This document shows, one piece after another, positions 43,602 through 53,390 of a DNA stretch of 64,000 nucleotides. Every line of letters starts with the position of its first letter. Position 1 is the stretch's first letter. The translations under genes and the position numbers were made by a program. The notes under the pieces were generated by a model. That model did not search any database. It saw nothing but the letters and a program-made list of their open reading frames with translations, and was not told the DNA's origin. The DNA comes from Paracoccus fistulariae (GTDB lineage: Bacteria > Pseudomonadota > Alphaproteobacteria > Rhodobacterales > Rhodobacteraceae): assembly GCF_028553785.1 (NCBI RefSeq), contig NZ_CP067136.1, forward strand, positions 1,488,001 through 1,552,000, given 5' to 3'.

Positions 43602-45470
43602 TCAGGCGCGGCGCAGCGTCGACATGCCCAAAACCCGCGCGCGTTTGCGCGGATCGCTGTCAAACAGCGCCGCAAGCTGTTCGGTAATCGCGCCGGCAAG
43701 CTGTTCGGCATCGGTGATCGTCACCGCGCGTTCGTAATAGCGGGTGACGTCATGGCCGATGCCGATGGCCAGCAATTCCACGGCCTTCTTGCGCTCGACC
43801 ATGGCGATCACGTCGCGCAGATGCTTTTCCAGATAGTTGGCCGGATTGACCGACAGGGTCGAATCGTCCACCGGCGCCCCATCCGAGATCACCATCAGGA
43901 TCTTGCGGGCCTCGCTGCGCTTGACCAGCCGCCGATGCGCCCATTCCAGCGCCTCGCCGTCGATATTCTCTTTCAGCAGCCCTTCCTTCATCATCAGGCC
44001 CAGATTGGGGCGCACCCGACGCCAGGGGGCATCGGCTGATTTATAGATGATGTGGCGCAGATCGTTCAGCCGCCCGGGCTGGGCCGGACGCCCGGCCTTC
44101 AGCCACGCCTCGCGCGCCTGACCGCCCTTCCAGGCGCGGGTGGTAAAGCCCAGGATCTCGACCTTGACCGAGCTGCGTTCCAGCGTGCGGGCCAGAACAT
44201 CGGCGCAAATCGCCGCGATCGAGATCGGGCGACCGCGCATAGAACCGGAATTGTCGATCAGCAGCGTGACGACGGTGTCGCGGAATTCGGTATCCTTCTC
44301 GACCTTGAAGCTCAGCGGGGTGGTGGGGTTCGCCACGACGCGCGCCAGACGGCCCGCATCCAGCACGCCCTCTTCCTTGTCGAATTCCCAGCTGCGGTTC
44401 TGCTGCGCCAACAGACGCCGCTGCAATTTATTGGCCAGACGACTGACAGCGCCACGCAAGGGTTCAAGCTGCTTGTCCAGATAGGCGCGCAGACGTTCAA
44501 GCTCGGCCGGGTCGGCAAGATCCTCGGCGCTGATTTCTTCGTCCCATTCCTGGGTAAAGACCTTGTAATCGGCCGAGGCGTCGCTGACGGGCGGCGGCAG
44601 ATCCGGGGGCGTTTCCGCCTCGGGCATCTCGGCCTCGTCGGTCAGCTCGTCATCGGACTGATCGTCCATGCTGACCTGAGCCTGACGCTCATCCTGAGTC
44701 TGCTCCTGACTGCGTTCGGGCGAGGCCTCGGCTTCCTCGCCGTCATCCTCGTCGCGCGACTGGTTGTCGCCCGCCTCTTCCTCCTGCTCGGCATCATCCT
44801 CGGCCTCGTCATCCTGAGGATCTTCCGGGTCGTCGCCCAGCTGATCGGCATAGCCCAGATCGCTGATCACCTTGCGCGACAGGCGGGCGAAGGCGGCCTG
44901 ATCGGCCAGCACCTCATTAACACTGGCCAGCGCATCGCCGGTCTGCTGCTCGACAAAGGGACGCCACAATTCTGCCACATGCTGCGCGGCAGAAGGCAAA
45001 TCCCTGCCCGTCGCGGCCTCGCGCAGCAGATAACCCGCCGCCACGGAAAGCGGCGCATCCGCCGGGGCCTTGATCTGGCCATAGCCCTTCTTTTCGGCCT
45101 CGGCCCCGATCTTGGCGTCGATATTCGACAGCGCACCGGGCATGTCGCGCGCGCCCAGAGCCTCGACCCGCGCGGTTTCCAGCGCCTCGTAAAGCTCCCG
45201 CGCCATCGGCCCGGTGGGCGCGAATTTCGCATGGGTGTCGGCATCGTGGTGCCGCATCCGCATCGCCAGCGCATCCGCCGTCCCGCGCGCCAGCAGGATC
45301 TCATCCCGCGTCATGCGGCGGCTGACCTGCGGCAGGCGCATGGTGTCGCCCGACACGCCCGAGGGATCGGCGCTGAAAGTCACGTTCAACTCGTGATCAT
45401 CCGCCAGCGCACGGGTCGCTTCGGACAAGGCTTTCTTGAAGGGATCGGCGGGATTGTCAGAGTTCTTCAT
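43602..45470 (-). CDS. cobT: Cobaltochelatase subunit CobT
   Basis: Subunit of aerobic cobaltochelatase CobNST, which inserts cobalt into hydrogenobyrinic diamide. The 622-residue protein has an N-terminal helical domain, a very acidic Glu/Asp/Gln-rich linker (about residues 205-310), and a C-terminal von Willebrand A domain with MIDAS site DNSGSMRG and the conserved [16 protein letters not shown]. Its ATPase partner cobS is not adjacent, nor is cobN. The start has only AGG two bases ahead. Confidence 0.95.
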   Translation of the reverse strand: MKNSDNPADPFKKALSEATRALADDHELNVTFSADPSGVSGDTMRLPQVSRRMTRDEILLARGTADALAMRMRHHDADTHAKFAPTGPMARELYEALETARVEALGARDMPGALSNIDAKIGAEAEKKGYGQIKAPADAPLSVAAGYLLREAATGRDLPSAAQHVAELWRPFVEQQTGDALASVNEVLADQAAFARLSRKVISDLGYADQLGDDPEDPQDDEAEDDAEQEEEAGDNQSRDEDDGEEAEASPERSQEQTQDERQAQVSMDDQSDDELTDEAEMPEAETPPDLPPPVSDASADYKVFTQEWDEEISAEDLADPAELERLRAYLDKQLEPLRGAVSRLANKLQRRLLAQQNRSWEFDKEEGVLDAGRLARVVANPTTPLSFKVEKDTEFRDTVVTLLIDNSGSMRGRPISIAAICADVLARTLERSSVKVEILGFTTRAWKGGQAREAWLKAGRPAQPGRLNDLRHIIYKSADAPWRRVRPNLGLMMKEGLLKENIDGEALEWAHRRLVKRSEARKILMVISDGAPVDDSTLSVNPANYLEKHLRDVIAMVERKKAVELLAIGIGHDVTRYYERAVTITDAEQLAGAITEQLAALFDSDPRKRARVLGMSTLRRA

Positions 45471-45574
45471 AGCCTACATAGACCACCGCCGCGACGACGG
45501 GGCAAGGGGCTGCGTCACCCGACGACGCGCGCGCGGGCCGTGGTCCGGGTACAAAGGCATATCGCGGCACAGAA

Positions 45575-45606
45575 ATGCATCAGCCAGATTGCGCTGGCTG
45601 ATGCAT
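45575..45606. terminator. Strong inverted repeat, probable terminator of the PopZ-like gene
   Basis: A perfect 13-base-pair stem (45575-45587 with 45594-45606, ATGCATCAGCCAG arms) and 6-base loop lie 33 bases past the stop at 45640. On the minus strand it is followed by TTTCT, so it is a plausible intrinsic terminator. Confidence 0.6.
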
Positions 45607-45639
45607 CGCCTGTTCAGAGAGAGAGAAACAGGATGCGGG

Positions 45640-46593
45640 TCAGAGACGTTCCAGATGCTGGTCGATCACCGACGCGACCTCACGGCGGATCACCGCGCGC
45701 AGATTGCTGGAGAAGCGCTGGCCCATTTCGCCCTGCAATTCTTCCTGGATCAGTTCGCGCAGAAGATCGCGCAGCGCGGCGTCATCATCGCCCAGCGCGG
45801 AGGCATTCTCGACCAGCGCGCCGTCCGAGGCTGCGACGGTTTCAGCCTCGGGCTCAGGTGGCGCCGTTTCAGCCTCGGCCTGCTGATCTTCGGCAACCAT
45901 GGCTTCCGGCGCCTCGACGGGCGCGGCCACGACCTCTTTCAGGTCGGGGCGCATGCGGGATTTCCAGTCGAAGGCTTCGGCAAAGGCCGAATCGTCGTCA
46001 ACCACGTCCTGAAAGCTCTGCACTTCGGGCGTTGGTGTGACCTCGATTGCCAGCTTCGCCGCGTTGTCCAGCGATTTGCGGGGTTCGGGGCGCAGCCAGG
46101 ACCGCCAACCGGCCTGCTTGGGCGCGGCGGAAGCCGCCTCGTCAGGCTGCGGCACCCGCTGTTCCAGTTTCAGCGGTGCCGTGTCATTGGCCACGGCAAC
46201 GGGGCCTTTCACGGCAGGCAGGCTGCCTGGCTCTGCCCGCATCTCGCCATGCCGCTTGACGCGGATCGGGCGGGCCGCATCTGCACCATTGGCGCTGCGG
46301 CCCAGCGGCCAGCCCTCTTCCACGGCGCTTGCGGCGCTTTTATCCGTCGCGCCCGCCAGTTTCCGGGCCAGCGCCGAATCGCCACCATAGCGTCGGGCCA
46401 GAAAATCGCCGGCATCTTCCTGGATCGCGTTGGACTGGATCAGCGTATCCAGCGCATCGCGTTCCGCCTGCAGCCGGTCGCGGGTCGAACTGAGCGCGTC
46501 ATCTTCGGCGATCATGCGTCGGATGGCTGACAGCACATCGCCGATATCTTCCGAAAGGCGCGATGCGGAATGTGACAAGCGGGGTTCAGCCAT
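45640..46593 (-). CDS. PopZ-like disordered protein (DUF2497-like)
   Basis: A 317-residue protein with the three-part plan of polar organising protein PopZ: an N-terminal amphipathic helix with EDIGDVLSAIRRMIAEDD (residues 15-32, close to the PopZ motif SMEEILASIRRIIADD), a long acidic and Ala/Pro/Glu-rich linker (about 110-270), and C-terminal helices (DDDAALRDLLRELIQEELQ, SNLRAVIRREVASVIDQHLE). PopZ gathers chromosome and polarity proteins at cell poles. It is an inference by architecture and the N-terminal motif only. Strand matches tolC upstream, so it may be co-transcribed. Confidence 0.6.
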   Translation of the reverse strand: MAEPRLSHSASRLSEDIGDVLSAIRRMIAEDDALSSTRDRLQAERDALDTLIQSNAIQEDAGDFLARRYGGDSALARKLAGATDKSAASAVEEGWPLGRSANGADAARPIRVKRHGEMRAEPGSLPAVKGPVAVANDTAPLKLEQRVPQPDEAASAAPKQAGWRSWLRPEPRKSLDNAAKLAIEVTPTPEVQSFQDVVDDDSAFAEAFDWKSRMRPDLKEVVAAPVEAPEAMVAEDQQAEAETAPPEPEAETVAASDGALVENASALGDDDAALRDLLRELIQEELQGEMGQRFSSNLRAVIRREVASVIDQHLERL

Positions 46594-46616
46594 GGTGCCC
46601 CCGCTTGTTCAGAGGC

Positions 46617-48035
46617 TTATTCGCGGCCGATGGCGCGCAGAACGCGATCAAGGTCGCGGCCTTGTTTGCTGGTATGCGGCGCATCACGCACGGCATTGTA
46701 GTATTGCGATGGGTCATATGTCGGAATCCCCAATTTTAGGTGTTCTACCGTCAGTAAACCCATAGAGGACAATAGTTGATAATGTGCTAACTGCAGATTG
46801 GCTTCTGCCGTAATCTTGTCGGCACGGGCCGACAGCAGCGCCTGTTCGGCATCCAGCACGTCCAGCGTCGTCCGCGCGCCCAGCATGGCTTCCTCGCGCA
46901 CACCGTCATAGGCCTGCTGCGCGGCCGAGATCTGTTCGTCGATCGCGCCGATCTGGGCCCGGGCCACCTGAATATTCGCCCAAGCCTCGCCCACGGCCTG
47001 ATTGACCTGGCGCGAGGCGTTCAGCAGAACCGCCCGCGCACGGTCGCGATTGGCCATGGCCTGACGGTGCACGGCAGGCAGGCGACCGCCCGAATAGATC
47101 GTCTGGCTCAGCTGCAGACCGACCGAGGCGCTGTTTCCGTTTTCATAATCCTGCGTCAGGTTGTCGAAGCTGCGCGTCACCCCGATCCCGGCATTCGCGC
47201 TGAGCGTCGGGTTGCGTTCCGCAGCCGCCGCGGCGACGGCGATTTCAGAGGCCGCCGCCTGACGCTGATATTGCTTGATCAGCGGGTGGTTTTTCTGGGC
47301 CAGCTGCCGTGCCGCCTCGATCGAGGCGGGCAGTTTCGGCAGCGCGGGCGGCGCGCTGAGATTGGTGCCGGGACGGCCGGTCGCCGCCAGATAGCCCTCG
47401 CGCGCGATCTGCAGATCGCCCTGGGCGGACACAAGCGTCGCCTGAGTCGCCGCCAATTGCGCATCGGCCTGCGCCACATCCGTCACGGTGATTTCGCCGA
47501 CGTCAAAGCGGTCCTGCGCCGCCTGACGTTCACGCGACAGAACCTGAACCGAGTTTTCCTGCAGTTCCACCTGTTCCATCGCCGAGCGCACCTGGAAGAA
47601 TGCCGAGGTGGCGGCCAGAATCACGTCCTGTTCGACCGCGACCAGCGCCTGACGCGTGGCCAGAACCTGTTCCTTCGCGCCATCGATGGCCAGTTGCGAA
47701 CGGCCCCAGTCATACAGCGTCATTTCCGCCGCAAGCTGGATCGAGGTGCTTCGACGGGTGAAATAATCCTTGTCGATGCCTGTCAGCGTCTGAAACGTGC
47801 CTTCGCTTTTCGACACGGTATGGCTGGCAACCCACTGCAGCACCGGGCGCAGCCCCGAAATCGCGGTGGCCACATCCTCATCCGCGGCGCGCAGGACGGC
47901 GCGGTTCTGATCCATCAGCGCCGAGTGGCGATAGGCCGCGACCATGGCATCGGCCAGCGTATCGGCCTGGGCCGGTATTGCCACCGTCACGCCAAGCACG
48001 GCGGTCACGGCAAATTTACGAAAAAAAGACATCAT
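46617..48035 (-). CDS. tolC: TolC family outer-membrane channel protein
   Basis: A 472-residue exported protein: Sec signal [24 protein letters not shown], then the two tandem OEP repeats that form the trimeric outer-membrane channel of type I secretion and efflux systems. [22 protein letters not shown] and [40 protein letters not shown] are the typical coiled-coil turns. No inner-membrane pump or adaptor is adjacent. The ATG overlaps the stop of the methyltransferase gene (ATGA), so the two are coupled. Confidence 0.93.
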   Translation of the reverse strand: MMSFFRKFAVTAVLGVTVAIPAQADTLADAMVAAYRHSALMDQNRAVLRAADEDVATAISGLRPVLQWVASHTVSKSEGTFQTLTGIDKDYFTRRSTSIQLAAEMTLYDWGRSQLAIDGAKEQVLATRQALVAVEQDVILAATSAFFQVRSAMEQVELQENSVQVLSRERQAAQDRFDVGEITVTDVAQADAQLAATQATLVSAQGDLQIAREGYLAATGRPGTNLSAPPALPKLPASIEAARQLAQKNHPLIKQYQRQAAASEIAVAAAAAERNPTLSANAGIGVTRSFDNLTQDYENGNSASVGLQLSQTIYSGGRLPAVHRQAMANRDRARAVLLNASRQVNQAVGEAWANIQVARAQIGAIDEQISAAQQAYDGVREEAMLGARTTLDVLDAEQALLSARADKITAEANLQLAHYQLLSSMGLLTVEHLKLGIPTYDPSQYYNAVRDAPHTSKQGRDLDRVLRAIGRE

Positions 48036-48685
48036 AGGTTAAATCCCCGCTCACGTGCGAAGCCGGGCAGCAGCGGCGCATTCGCGTTGAATGCGTAGCG
48101 CCAGTTGATCCGGTCATTAAGTTTATATCCAAGGCGCACGACGCCCAGCTTCCCCTCAAGGAACAGCGCGGCGATCCGACCGCCCTCTTTCAACTGGCCC
48201 ACAATGGCCTCGGGGATGTCCTCGACCGCGCCTTCGATCAGCACGACGTCATAAGGCCCCTGCGCGGGCGCCCCTTCGGACAGACGCGCCGACAGCACGG
48301 CGACATTGAAGATTCCGGCTTCGGCCAACCGGGTTTCCGCCTCGGAGACCAGTTCCTCATCATCCTCGATGGCCACCACCGCCTCGGCCATCCGGGCGAT
48401 CACCGCCGCCGAATAACCATAGCCGCAGCCCAGATCCAGAACCATTTCCGTCGGCTGGATATCCAGCGCATCCACCATCTTGGCCAGGGTGCGCGGCTCC
48501 AGCAGCACGCGCCCCTTGCCGATATCCAGGTTTTCGCCCGAATAGGCGACCGCGCGACGAGAGGCCGGCACGAAATCTTCACGCGGAATTGTCAGCATCG
48601 CCTCGATAACGGGAAACTTGGTCACGTCATTGGGTCGAACCTGTGTGTCCACCATCATGGTGCGCCGGGCGGCGAAATCGGGCAT
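48032..48685 (-). CDS. pcm: Protein-L-isoaspartate O-methyltransferase-like protein
   Basis: A 217-residue SAM-dependent methyltransferase of the PCMT family. The SAM loop is [16 protein letters not shown], the N-terminal [12 protein letters not shown] and [22 protein letters not shown] fit the family, but the substrate motif usually reading ISQP is LLEP here. Repair of isoaspartyl residues is therefore possible but not certain. AGAGG eight bases before ATG 48685 sets the start. The gene overlaps tolC, a pairing I recall from other alphaproteobacteria. Confidence 0.78.
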   Translation of the reverse strand: MPDFAARRTMMVDTQVRPNDVTKFPVIEAMLTIPREDFVPASRRAVAYSGENLDIGKGRVLLEPRTLAKMVDALDIQPTEMVLDLGCGYGYSAAVIARMAEAVVAIEDDEELVSEAETRLAEAGIFNVAVLSARLSEGAPAQGPYDVVLIEGAVEDIPEAIVGQLKEGGRIAALFLEGKLGVVRLGYKLNDRINWRYAFNANAPLLPGFARERGFNL

Positions 48686-48810
48686 GTCGGGAACCTCTGC
48701 GGTTTGCTTTTGCCGTTTTATTGCCACGATTCACCGACATGGGCAACGGCAGTCGTTCTCGGCTTGCAAGGCTGGCGCCGATCCATTATGCGATGTTCAC
48801 CTTCGACGGC

Positions 48811-48884
48811 GGCGGGTTGGCGGAGAGGTTACGCACCGGATTGCAAATCCGTGAAGACCGGTTCGATTCCGGTACCCGCCTCCA
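48811..48884 (+). tRNA. tRNA-Cys (anticodon GCA)
   Basis: A 74-base tRNA with acceptor stem GGCGGGT/ACCCGCC, anticodon GCA at 48843-48845 in the loop TTGCAAA, and a T-loop TTCGATT. The discriminator is U and the CCA end is encoded (48882-48884), which fits tRNA-Cys. Confidence 0.96.
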
Positions 48885-49003
48885 ACCGATCCCCCTGAAA
48901 ATCGGCTGCATTCGGCAAATTCGTGCCGTCACGCCCCCGTTTGCATTGCGGGCCCGCGCGGATATAGCTGCGCCATCCGATGCATAAGGCAAAAGGGGCA
49001 AGC

Positions 49004-50197
49004 ATGATCTATGCCGGGTTGACCCGACTGGCCGAGCCGCTGCTGCGGCTGCGGGCGGGTCTGGGTGGCAGCGATGCGCTGCGGCAGCGGCTGGTGATGG
49101 ATGCGCACCCCCTTGCCGCCGATATCTGGATCCACGGTGCATCGGTGGGGGAACTGACCTCGGCCCGCGCGATCATCGAAGATCTGGCGCAGGATTTCGA
49201 ACTTGTGATCACCACAAATACCGAAACCGCCCGGCAGATGGTGACCGATTGGGGCTTTCGCGCGCGGCTTGCGCCGATGGATCTGCCCGGCGCGTTGCGG
49301 CGTTTTCTGGACGCCGTGCGGCCCCGGCTGCAAATCACCATCGAGGGCGAATTCTGGCCCTTGCGCGCCGCCGAACTGGCGCGGCGCAAGATACCTCAGG
49401 CCATGATCGGGGCGCGGATCTCGGCCGGTTCGGCGCGAAACTGGGGCCGGTTTCCGGGGCTGATCAGGCCGATCCTGCAGAATATCGCCGCCCTGTCGGC
49501 GCAGGATCCCGCCAGTGAGGCGCGCTTGCTGGATCTGGGCCTGCCCAGACAGGCGCTGATGGCACGGGTGGACCTGAAACTGCTGGGGCCCGCGCAGATC
49601 ACGCCCCCCGCCCCCGAGGATACCCGCAATTCACATTTCCTGGCAGCCTCGACCCATGACGGCGAAGAAGGCGCGATACTGGATGCCTATGTCGCCGCAA
49701 GCGCCCGACATCCCGCGCTGCGATTGATTCTGGCCATCCGCCATCCGCAGCGCGGCGATGAGGTGGCCGCCCTGATCGCCGAACGCGGCCTGCCGGTGGC
49801 GCGCCGGTCGAAGGGCGATGAGGATGGGCCGGTCCTGCTGGTCGATACGCTGGGCGAGATGGGGCGCTGGTATGCCGCCGCCGCGCTTTGTCTTGTGGGC
49901 GGTTCGCTGACGGATCGCGGCGGCCATACGCCGTGGGAACCGGCAGCCTATCGCTGTGCCATCCTGCACGGACCGCATGTCAGCAACTTCGCCGAAGGAT
50001 ATGCGGCACTGGATCAGGCCGAAGCCGCAAGGTACGTGACGCCAGAGGATCTGGCAGGAACGCTGGACGATCTGATTGGCCAGCCGGAACTGCTTGACCG
50101 GATGGGCATGGCGGCGCGGCACGTGCTGGATCGGCGCGCAGGCTCGGCGGGGCCGCTGATCGCGACATTACGCGATCTTGCGAAGCGCGGCGCCTGA
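49004..50197 (+). CDS. kdtA: 3-deoxy-D-manno-octulosonic acid transferase (Kdo transferase, GT30)
   Basis: Adds Kdo to lipid A precursor in LPS core synthesis. The 397-residue protein has the GT30 N-terminal domain with catalytic-type glutamate in IWIHGASVGELTSA, TNTETARQMV, the IEGEFWPLRAAEL motif, and the C-terminal GGHTPWEPAAY donor-binding loop. It is somewhat short because the usual N-terminal membrane anchor is reduced to an amphipathic stretch (MIYAGLTRLAEPLLRLR). Start at 49004 follows AAGGGG; eight earlier codons are open. Mono- or bifunctionality cannot be told. Confidence 0.9.
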   Translation: MIYAGLTRLAEPLLRLRAGLGGSDALRQRLVMDAHPLAADIWIHGASVGELTSARAIIEDLAQDFELVITTNTETARQMVTDWGFRARLAPMDLPGALRRFLDAVRPRLQITIEGEFWPLRAAELARRKIPQAMIGARISAGSARNWGRFPGLIRPILQNIAALSAQDPASEARLLDLGLPRQALMARVDLKLLGPAQITPPAPEDTRNSHFLAASTHDGEEGAILDAYVAASARHPALRLILAIRHPQRGDEVAALIAERGLPVARRSKGDEDGPVLLVDTLGEMGRWYAAAALCLVGGSLTDRGGHTPWEPAAYRCAILHGPHVSNFAEGYAALDQAEAARYVTPEDLAGTLDDLIGQPELLDRMGMAARHVLDRRAGSAGPLIATLRDLAKRGA

Positions 50198-50232
50198 CAT
50201 GATATAGTGGGTATAGAAGACAGGATAACACC

Positions 50233-50655
50233 ATGATCCGCTATTCATTGCGCTGCGACAAAGGACATGATTTCGACGGCTGGTTTCGTTCCTCCGACGC
50301 GTTCGAAGGGTTGCGGAAGGCCGGTCAGGTCGCCTGCGCGCAATGCGGCTCGACCGAGGTGCAGAAATCGCTGATGTCGCCCTCGGTCCCGGCCAAGTCG
50401 GCGGCCAAGGACGCCCCGCTCAGCCAGCCGCAAAATCCGATGGAAGCGGCGCTGGACAAGCTGCGCAAACATGTCGAGGCGAATTCCGATTATGTCGGCC
50501 TGAAATTCGCGGATGAGGCGCGCGCCATGCATGAAGGTCGCAGCCCCAACCGTGCCATCCACGGCGAGGCCCGTCCGGAAGAGGCCAGAAAGCTGATCGA
50601 GGATGGCGTGCCTGTCGCCCCCCTGCCCTTCGCGCCCCGGCAAAAGGCGAATTGA
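50233..50655 (+). CDS. DUF1178 family protein
   Basis: A 140-residue soluble protein. The N-terminal part is a zinc-ribbon-like pattern with RYSLRCDKGHDFDGWFRSSDAFEGL and VACAQCGSTEVQKSLMSPSV; the C-terminal half has HVEANSDYVGLKFADEARAMHEG and GEARPEEARKLIEDGVPVAPLPF, all typical of DUF1178. Function unknown. It follows kdtA by 35 bases on the same strand. Confidence 0.9.
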   Translation: MIRYSLRCDKGHDFDGWFRSSDAFEGLRKAGQVACAQCGSTEVQKSLMSPSVPAKSAAKDAPLSQPQNPMEAALDKLRKHVEANSDYVGLKFADEARAMHEGRSPNRAIHGEARPEEARKLIEDGVPVAPLPFAPRQKAN

Positions 50656-50659
50656 GGCG

Positions 50660-52000
50660 TCAGCGCGGCGGCGAGTTCCCCCCGGACCTGACCGCAGCCG
50701 CGATCCGGGCGAAAATTCCGGGCAAGCGATCCGGATCTATCCCGCCAAAGGCCAGCCGCAGGGCCTGCGGAACCGCCGTTGTCGTGGCAAAGGGTTCCGC
50801 CCCAGAGATCGCGATCCCCTCTTGTTTCAGCTGCGCGATGATCGGGGCCGCGCGTTGGCCCGCAGGCAATGGCAGCCATGCGAAACCGGCATTGGGATGG
50901 CCCTGCACCGCATCGCCCAGAACGTCGCGGCAGAGGCGCTGACGCATCGCGCCATCCTGACGGCGGTGGCGTTCCTTTTCCGCCAGCGTGCCGTCTTCGA
51001 TCCAGCCCGTCACCAGGGCCGAGACCAGCGCGGGCACGTTCCATGTGCTGGCCCGGATCGCCGCGATCAGGGGATCGGTAAATCCTTCTGTTCCAGCGAC
51101 ATAGCCGATACGCAGCCCGGTCGCCAGGTTCTTCGAAAAGCTGCCGATATAGACCGTGCGTTCGGGCGCCAGTTGCGACAGGGCGGGCGGTGCCGAAGGA
51201 TGAAGAAAGCCATAGGCGCCATCTTCGATCAGGATCAGATCATGGCGCCGCGCGATTGTCACGATACGCTGACGGGCGGCCTCATCCATCACACTGCCCA
51301 GCGGATTATGCACCGTCGGCATCAGATAGGCGGCGCGCAATCGGCGGGTTTGGCAACGACGCTCTAACTGGTCCGGGTCCATGACGCCCTGCTGGGTCGC
51401 GATCGGGACCAGTTCCAGCCCGCGCAATTCCGCGACCGCACGAAAACCGGGATAGGTCAGCGCATCGACCGCCACCGCATCGCCGGGCTTCAGCAGCGCC
51501 ATGGCGACAATCGACAAGCCATGCTGCCCGCCCGATGTCATCAGCAGATCCTCGGCGCGCACCGGCCCGATTGCCTTGGTGTGATAGCCCGCAAGAATGC
51601 GCCGCTCGTGCCAGCGCCCGCCATGCGGCTGATAGCGCAGCATCGCCTCAAGGTCGCCGCTGCTGGCAAGCTTGCGCAAGGACTGGCGCAGCAGATCGGC
51701 ATCGCCCGCATTGCCCGGCATGTTGAACATCAGATCGACACTGTCGGCGCCCTCATCCTGCCGCAGCCCGGTCGTCAGGGGCATGTCCGGGTCGCGCACG
51801 AATGTGCCGCGACCGGCCTCGCCCACCACCAGACCGCGCCGCTCCAACTCGCGATAGACGCGGGTGGCGGTGGCAAGCGCCACGCCGAACTCTTCCGCGA
51901 AGGCGCGATGCGTGGGCAGCCTGCTGCCGGGCGGCAACCTGCCGGTTCGAATCGCCTTGGCGAAGGTCTGGGCAAGCTGGCGATAGCGGGGTTCAGACAT
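50660..52000 (-). CDS. MocR-type transcriptional regulator (GntR HTH fused to aminotransferase-like domain)
   Basis: A 446-residue regulator. Residues 5-70 are a GntR winged helix (LAQTFAKAIRTGRLPPGSRLPTHRAFAEEFGVALATATRVYRELERRGLV). The rest is an aminotransferase fold type I domain with the PLP lysine in GSFSKNLATGLRIGY and NPLGSVMDEAAR. Such MocR proteins sense PLP or an amino compound. The divergent MFS gene 102 bases away and the perfect inverted repeat between them suggest this gene regulates that transporter and itself. The open frame extends far upstream but not as protein. Confidence 0.9.
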   Translation of the reverse strand: MSEPRYRQLAQTFAKAIRTGRLPPGSRLPTHRAFAEEFGVALATATRVYRELERRGLVVGEAGRGTFVRDPDMPLTTGLRQDEGADSVDLMFNMPGNAGDADLLRQSLRKLASSGDLEAMLRYQPHGGRWHERRILAGYHTKAIGPVRAEDLLMTSGGQHGLSIVAMALLKPGDAVAVDALTYPGFRAVAELRGLELVPIATQQGVMDPDQLERRCQTRRLRAAYLMPTVHNPLGSVMDEAARQRIVTIARRHDLILIEDGAYGFLHPSAPPALSQLAPERTVYIGSFSKNLATGLRIGYVAGTEGFTDPLIAAIRASTWNVPALVSALVTGWIEDGTLAEKERHRRQDGAMRQRLCRDVLGDAVQGHPNAGFAWLPLPAGQRAAPIIAQLKQEGIAISGAEPFATTTAVPQALRLAFGGIDPDRLPGIFARIAAAVRSGGNSPPR

Positions 52001-52029
52001 GGCGGGATTCAGGCAGGGCGCGGTTGTAT

Positions 52030-52055
52030 CTATGACAATTAAAAAATTGTCATAG
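52030..52055. promoter_or_regulatory. Perfect 26-base inverted repeat operator between MocR and MFS genes
   Basis: Arms CTATGACAATT and AATTGTCATAG (11 bases each) flank a 4-base AAAA centre. It is the only AT-rich feature of the 102-base divergent promoter region, so it is the likely operator of the adjacent MocR regulator. Confidence 0.75.
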
Positions 52056-52102
52056 CATCGCACAGATGACAAGCCGAAGGGGTCTTTTCGAAAGGTTCCG
52101 TC

Positions 52103-53287
52103 ATGCCCCGCAATCTTGCCGCCCTTGGCCTTGCCCTGTGCCTGTTTCTGGTCACCTTCGCCGTCAATCTGCAGGCGCCGCTTTACGGCGCCTATGCCGC
52201 GCAAAGCGATGTTGGCGCAACCGCGGTCACCATCGCCTTTGCCGCCTATGTGGCAGGGCTGATGCCGACGCTTCTGTGCCTGGGCGGGATCTCGGACCGG
52301 GTCGGGCGGCGCGGGCCGATCATCGTGGCGCTGTCGCTGGCCGCCGCCGCCACGGCGCTGCTGACGATCTGGCCGCATTGGTCAAGCCTGATCATCGCGC
52401 GGGTGATGCTGGGCGTTGGTACGGGGCTGGCGACCACGACCGGCGCCGCCTTCATGCCGCAGATCATGGGCGCAGGGCGCACCAGAAGCGCGGCGCTGGC
52501 CGTGACATCGGCCACATCGCTGGGCTTTGGCGGGGGCGCGCTGGCAACAGGGATCAGCCTTGGCCTGCAGGGTCCGACGCTGTTTCCCGCCAGCTTTCTG
52601 ATCCTGTTCATCCTGACGCCCTGTCTGATGGTAACGGCGCTTTGCCTGCCCCGCACGTCACGGGACGCAAGCGCGCCCGTCCTGCGCCCGCCGATCTTTC
52701 CCCAAGGCAGCTGGATTTTTGGCGTCGCGCTGGCGCTGGCATGGTCGGCAACCGGCATGACCATCGCGGTGGTGCCGCTGGAACTGGGCCGCAGGGGGCT
52801 GGGCGGATGGGCCGGGCTGGTTGTGTTTCTGGCGATCTTTACCGGCTTTCTGTGTCAGCCGCTGGCACGCAGACTGTCAAACCGCGATGCGATGCTGCTG
52901 GGCTGTCTTCTGGTGCCGGGCGGATTTGGGGTCCTGCTGCTGGGGATGCGCCTTGATAGCCTGATCGCCGTGCTGGCGGGCACCTGCATCACCAGCGCGG
53001 CCAGCTATGGCTTTACCTATCTGGCCGCATTGGCCGAGGTCTGCGCCCGTGCACCATCCGATCGCGCCCGCGCGACTGCCGGGCTGTTCCTCTATGCCTA
53101 TTGCGGATTTTCCCTGCCGGTGATTGCCAGCGGCGTTCTGGCGGATGCCTGGGGGCTGCTGCCCGCCATGACCGCCTTTTGCGTCGCAATCATCGCGCTG
53201 ACCGGCGCCGCATTGACATGGTGGAGATACCGCACCGCACAGCCGCGCATCGAAACCCCGACCGGGCGCAAAGCCGCGCGGCCCTGA
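52103..53287 (+). CDS. MFS family transporter
   Basis: A 394-residue protein with 12 membrane helices. The typical MFS loop motif is GGISDRVGRRGP (between helices 2 and 3), and the repeated half shows LSNRDAMLLGCLLVPGG and TYLAALAEVCARAPSDRARATAGLF. It is probably a proton-driven exporter of the drug-resistance kind, whose substrate is unknown. It is divergent from the MocR gene and presumably controlled by it. No periplasmic partner is nearby. Confidence 0.9.
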   Translation: MPRNLAALGLALCLFLVTFAVNLQAPLYGAYAAQSDVGATAVTIAFAAYVAGLMPTLLCLGGISDRVGRRGPIIVALSLAAAATALLTIWPHWSSLIIARVMLGVGTGLATTTGAAFMPQIMGAGRTRSAALAVTSATSLGFGGGALATGISLGLQGPTLFPASFLILFILTPCLMVTALCLPRTSRDASAPVLRPPIFPQGSWIFGVALALAWSATGMTIAVVPLELGRRGLGGWAGLVVFLAIFTGFLCQPLARRLSNRDAMLLGCLLVPGGFGVLLLGMRLDSLIAVLAGTCITSAASYGFTYLAALAEVCARAPSDRARATAGLFLYAYCGFSLPVIASGVLADAWGLLPAMTAFCVAIIALTGAALTWWRYRTAQPRIETPTGRKAARP

Positions 53288-53390
53288 ATCCGGCGCAAGT
53301 CTTTGCAGTCAATCGCTCTATGCCCCTTGCGGTTTTGGCACCCCGCCCATAAAAGCCCGCCGATAACAACACTACGGCTGGGGGCCCGAA

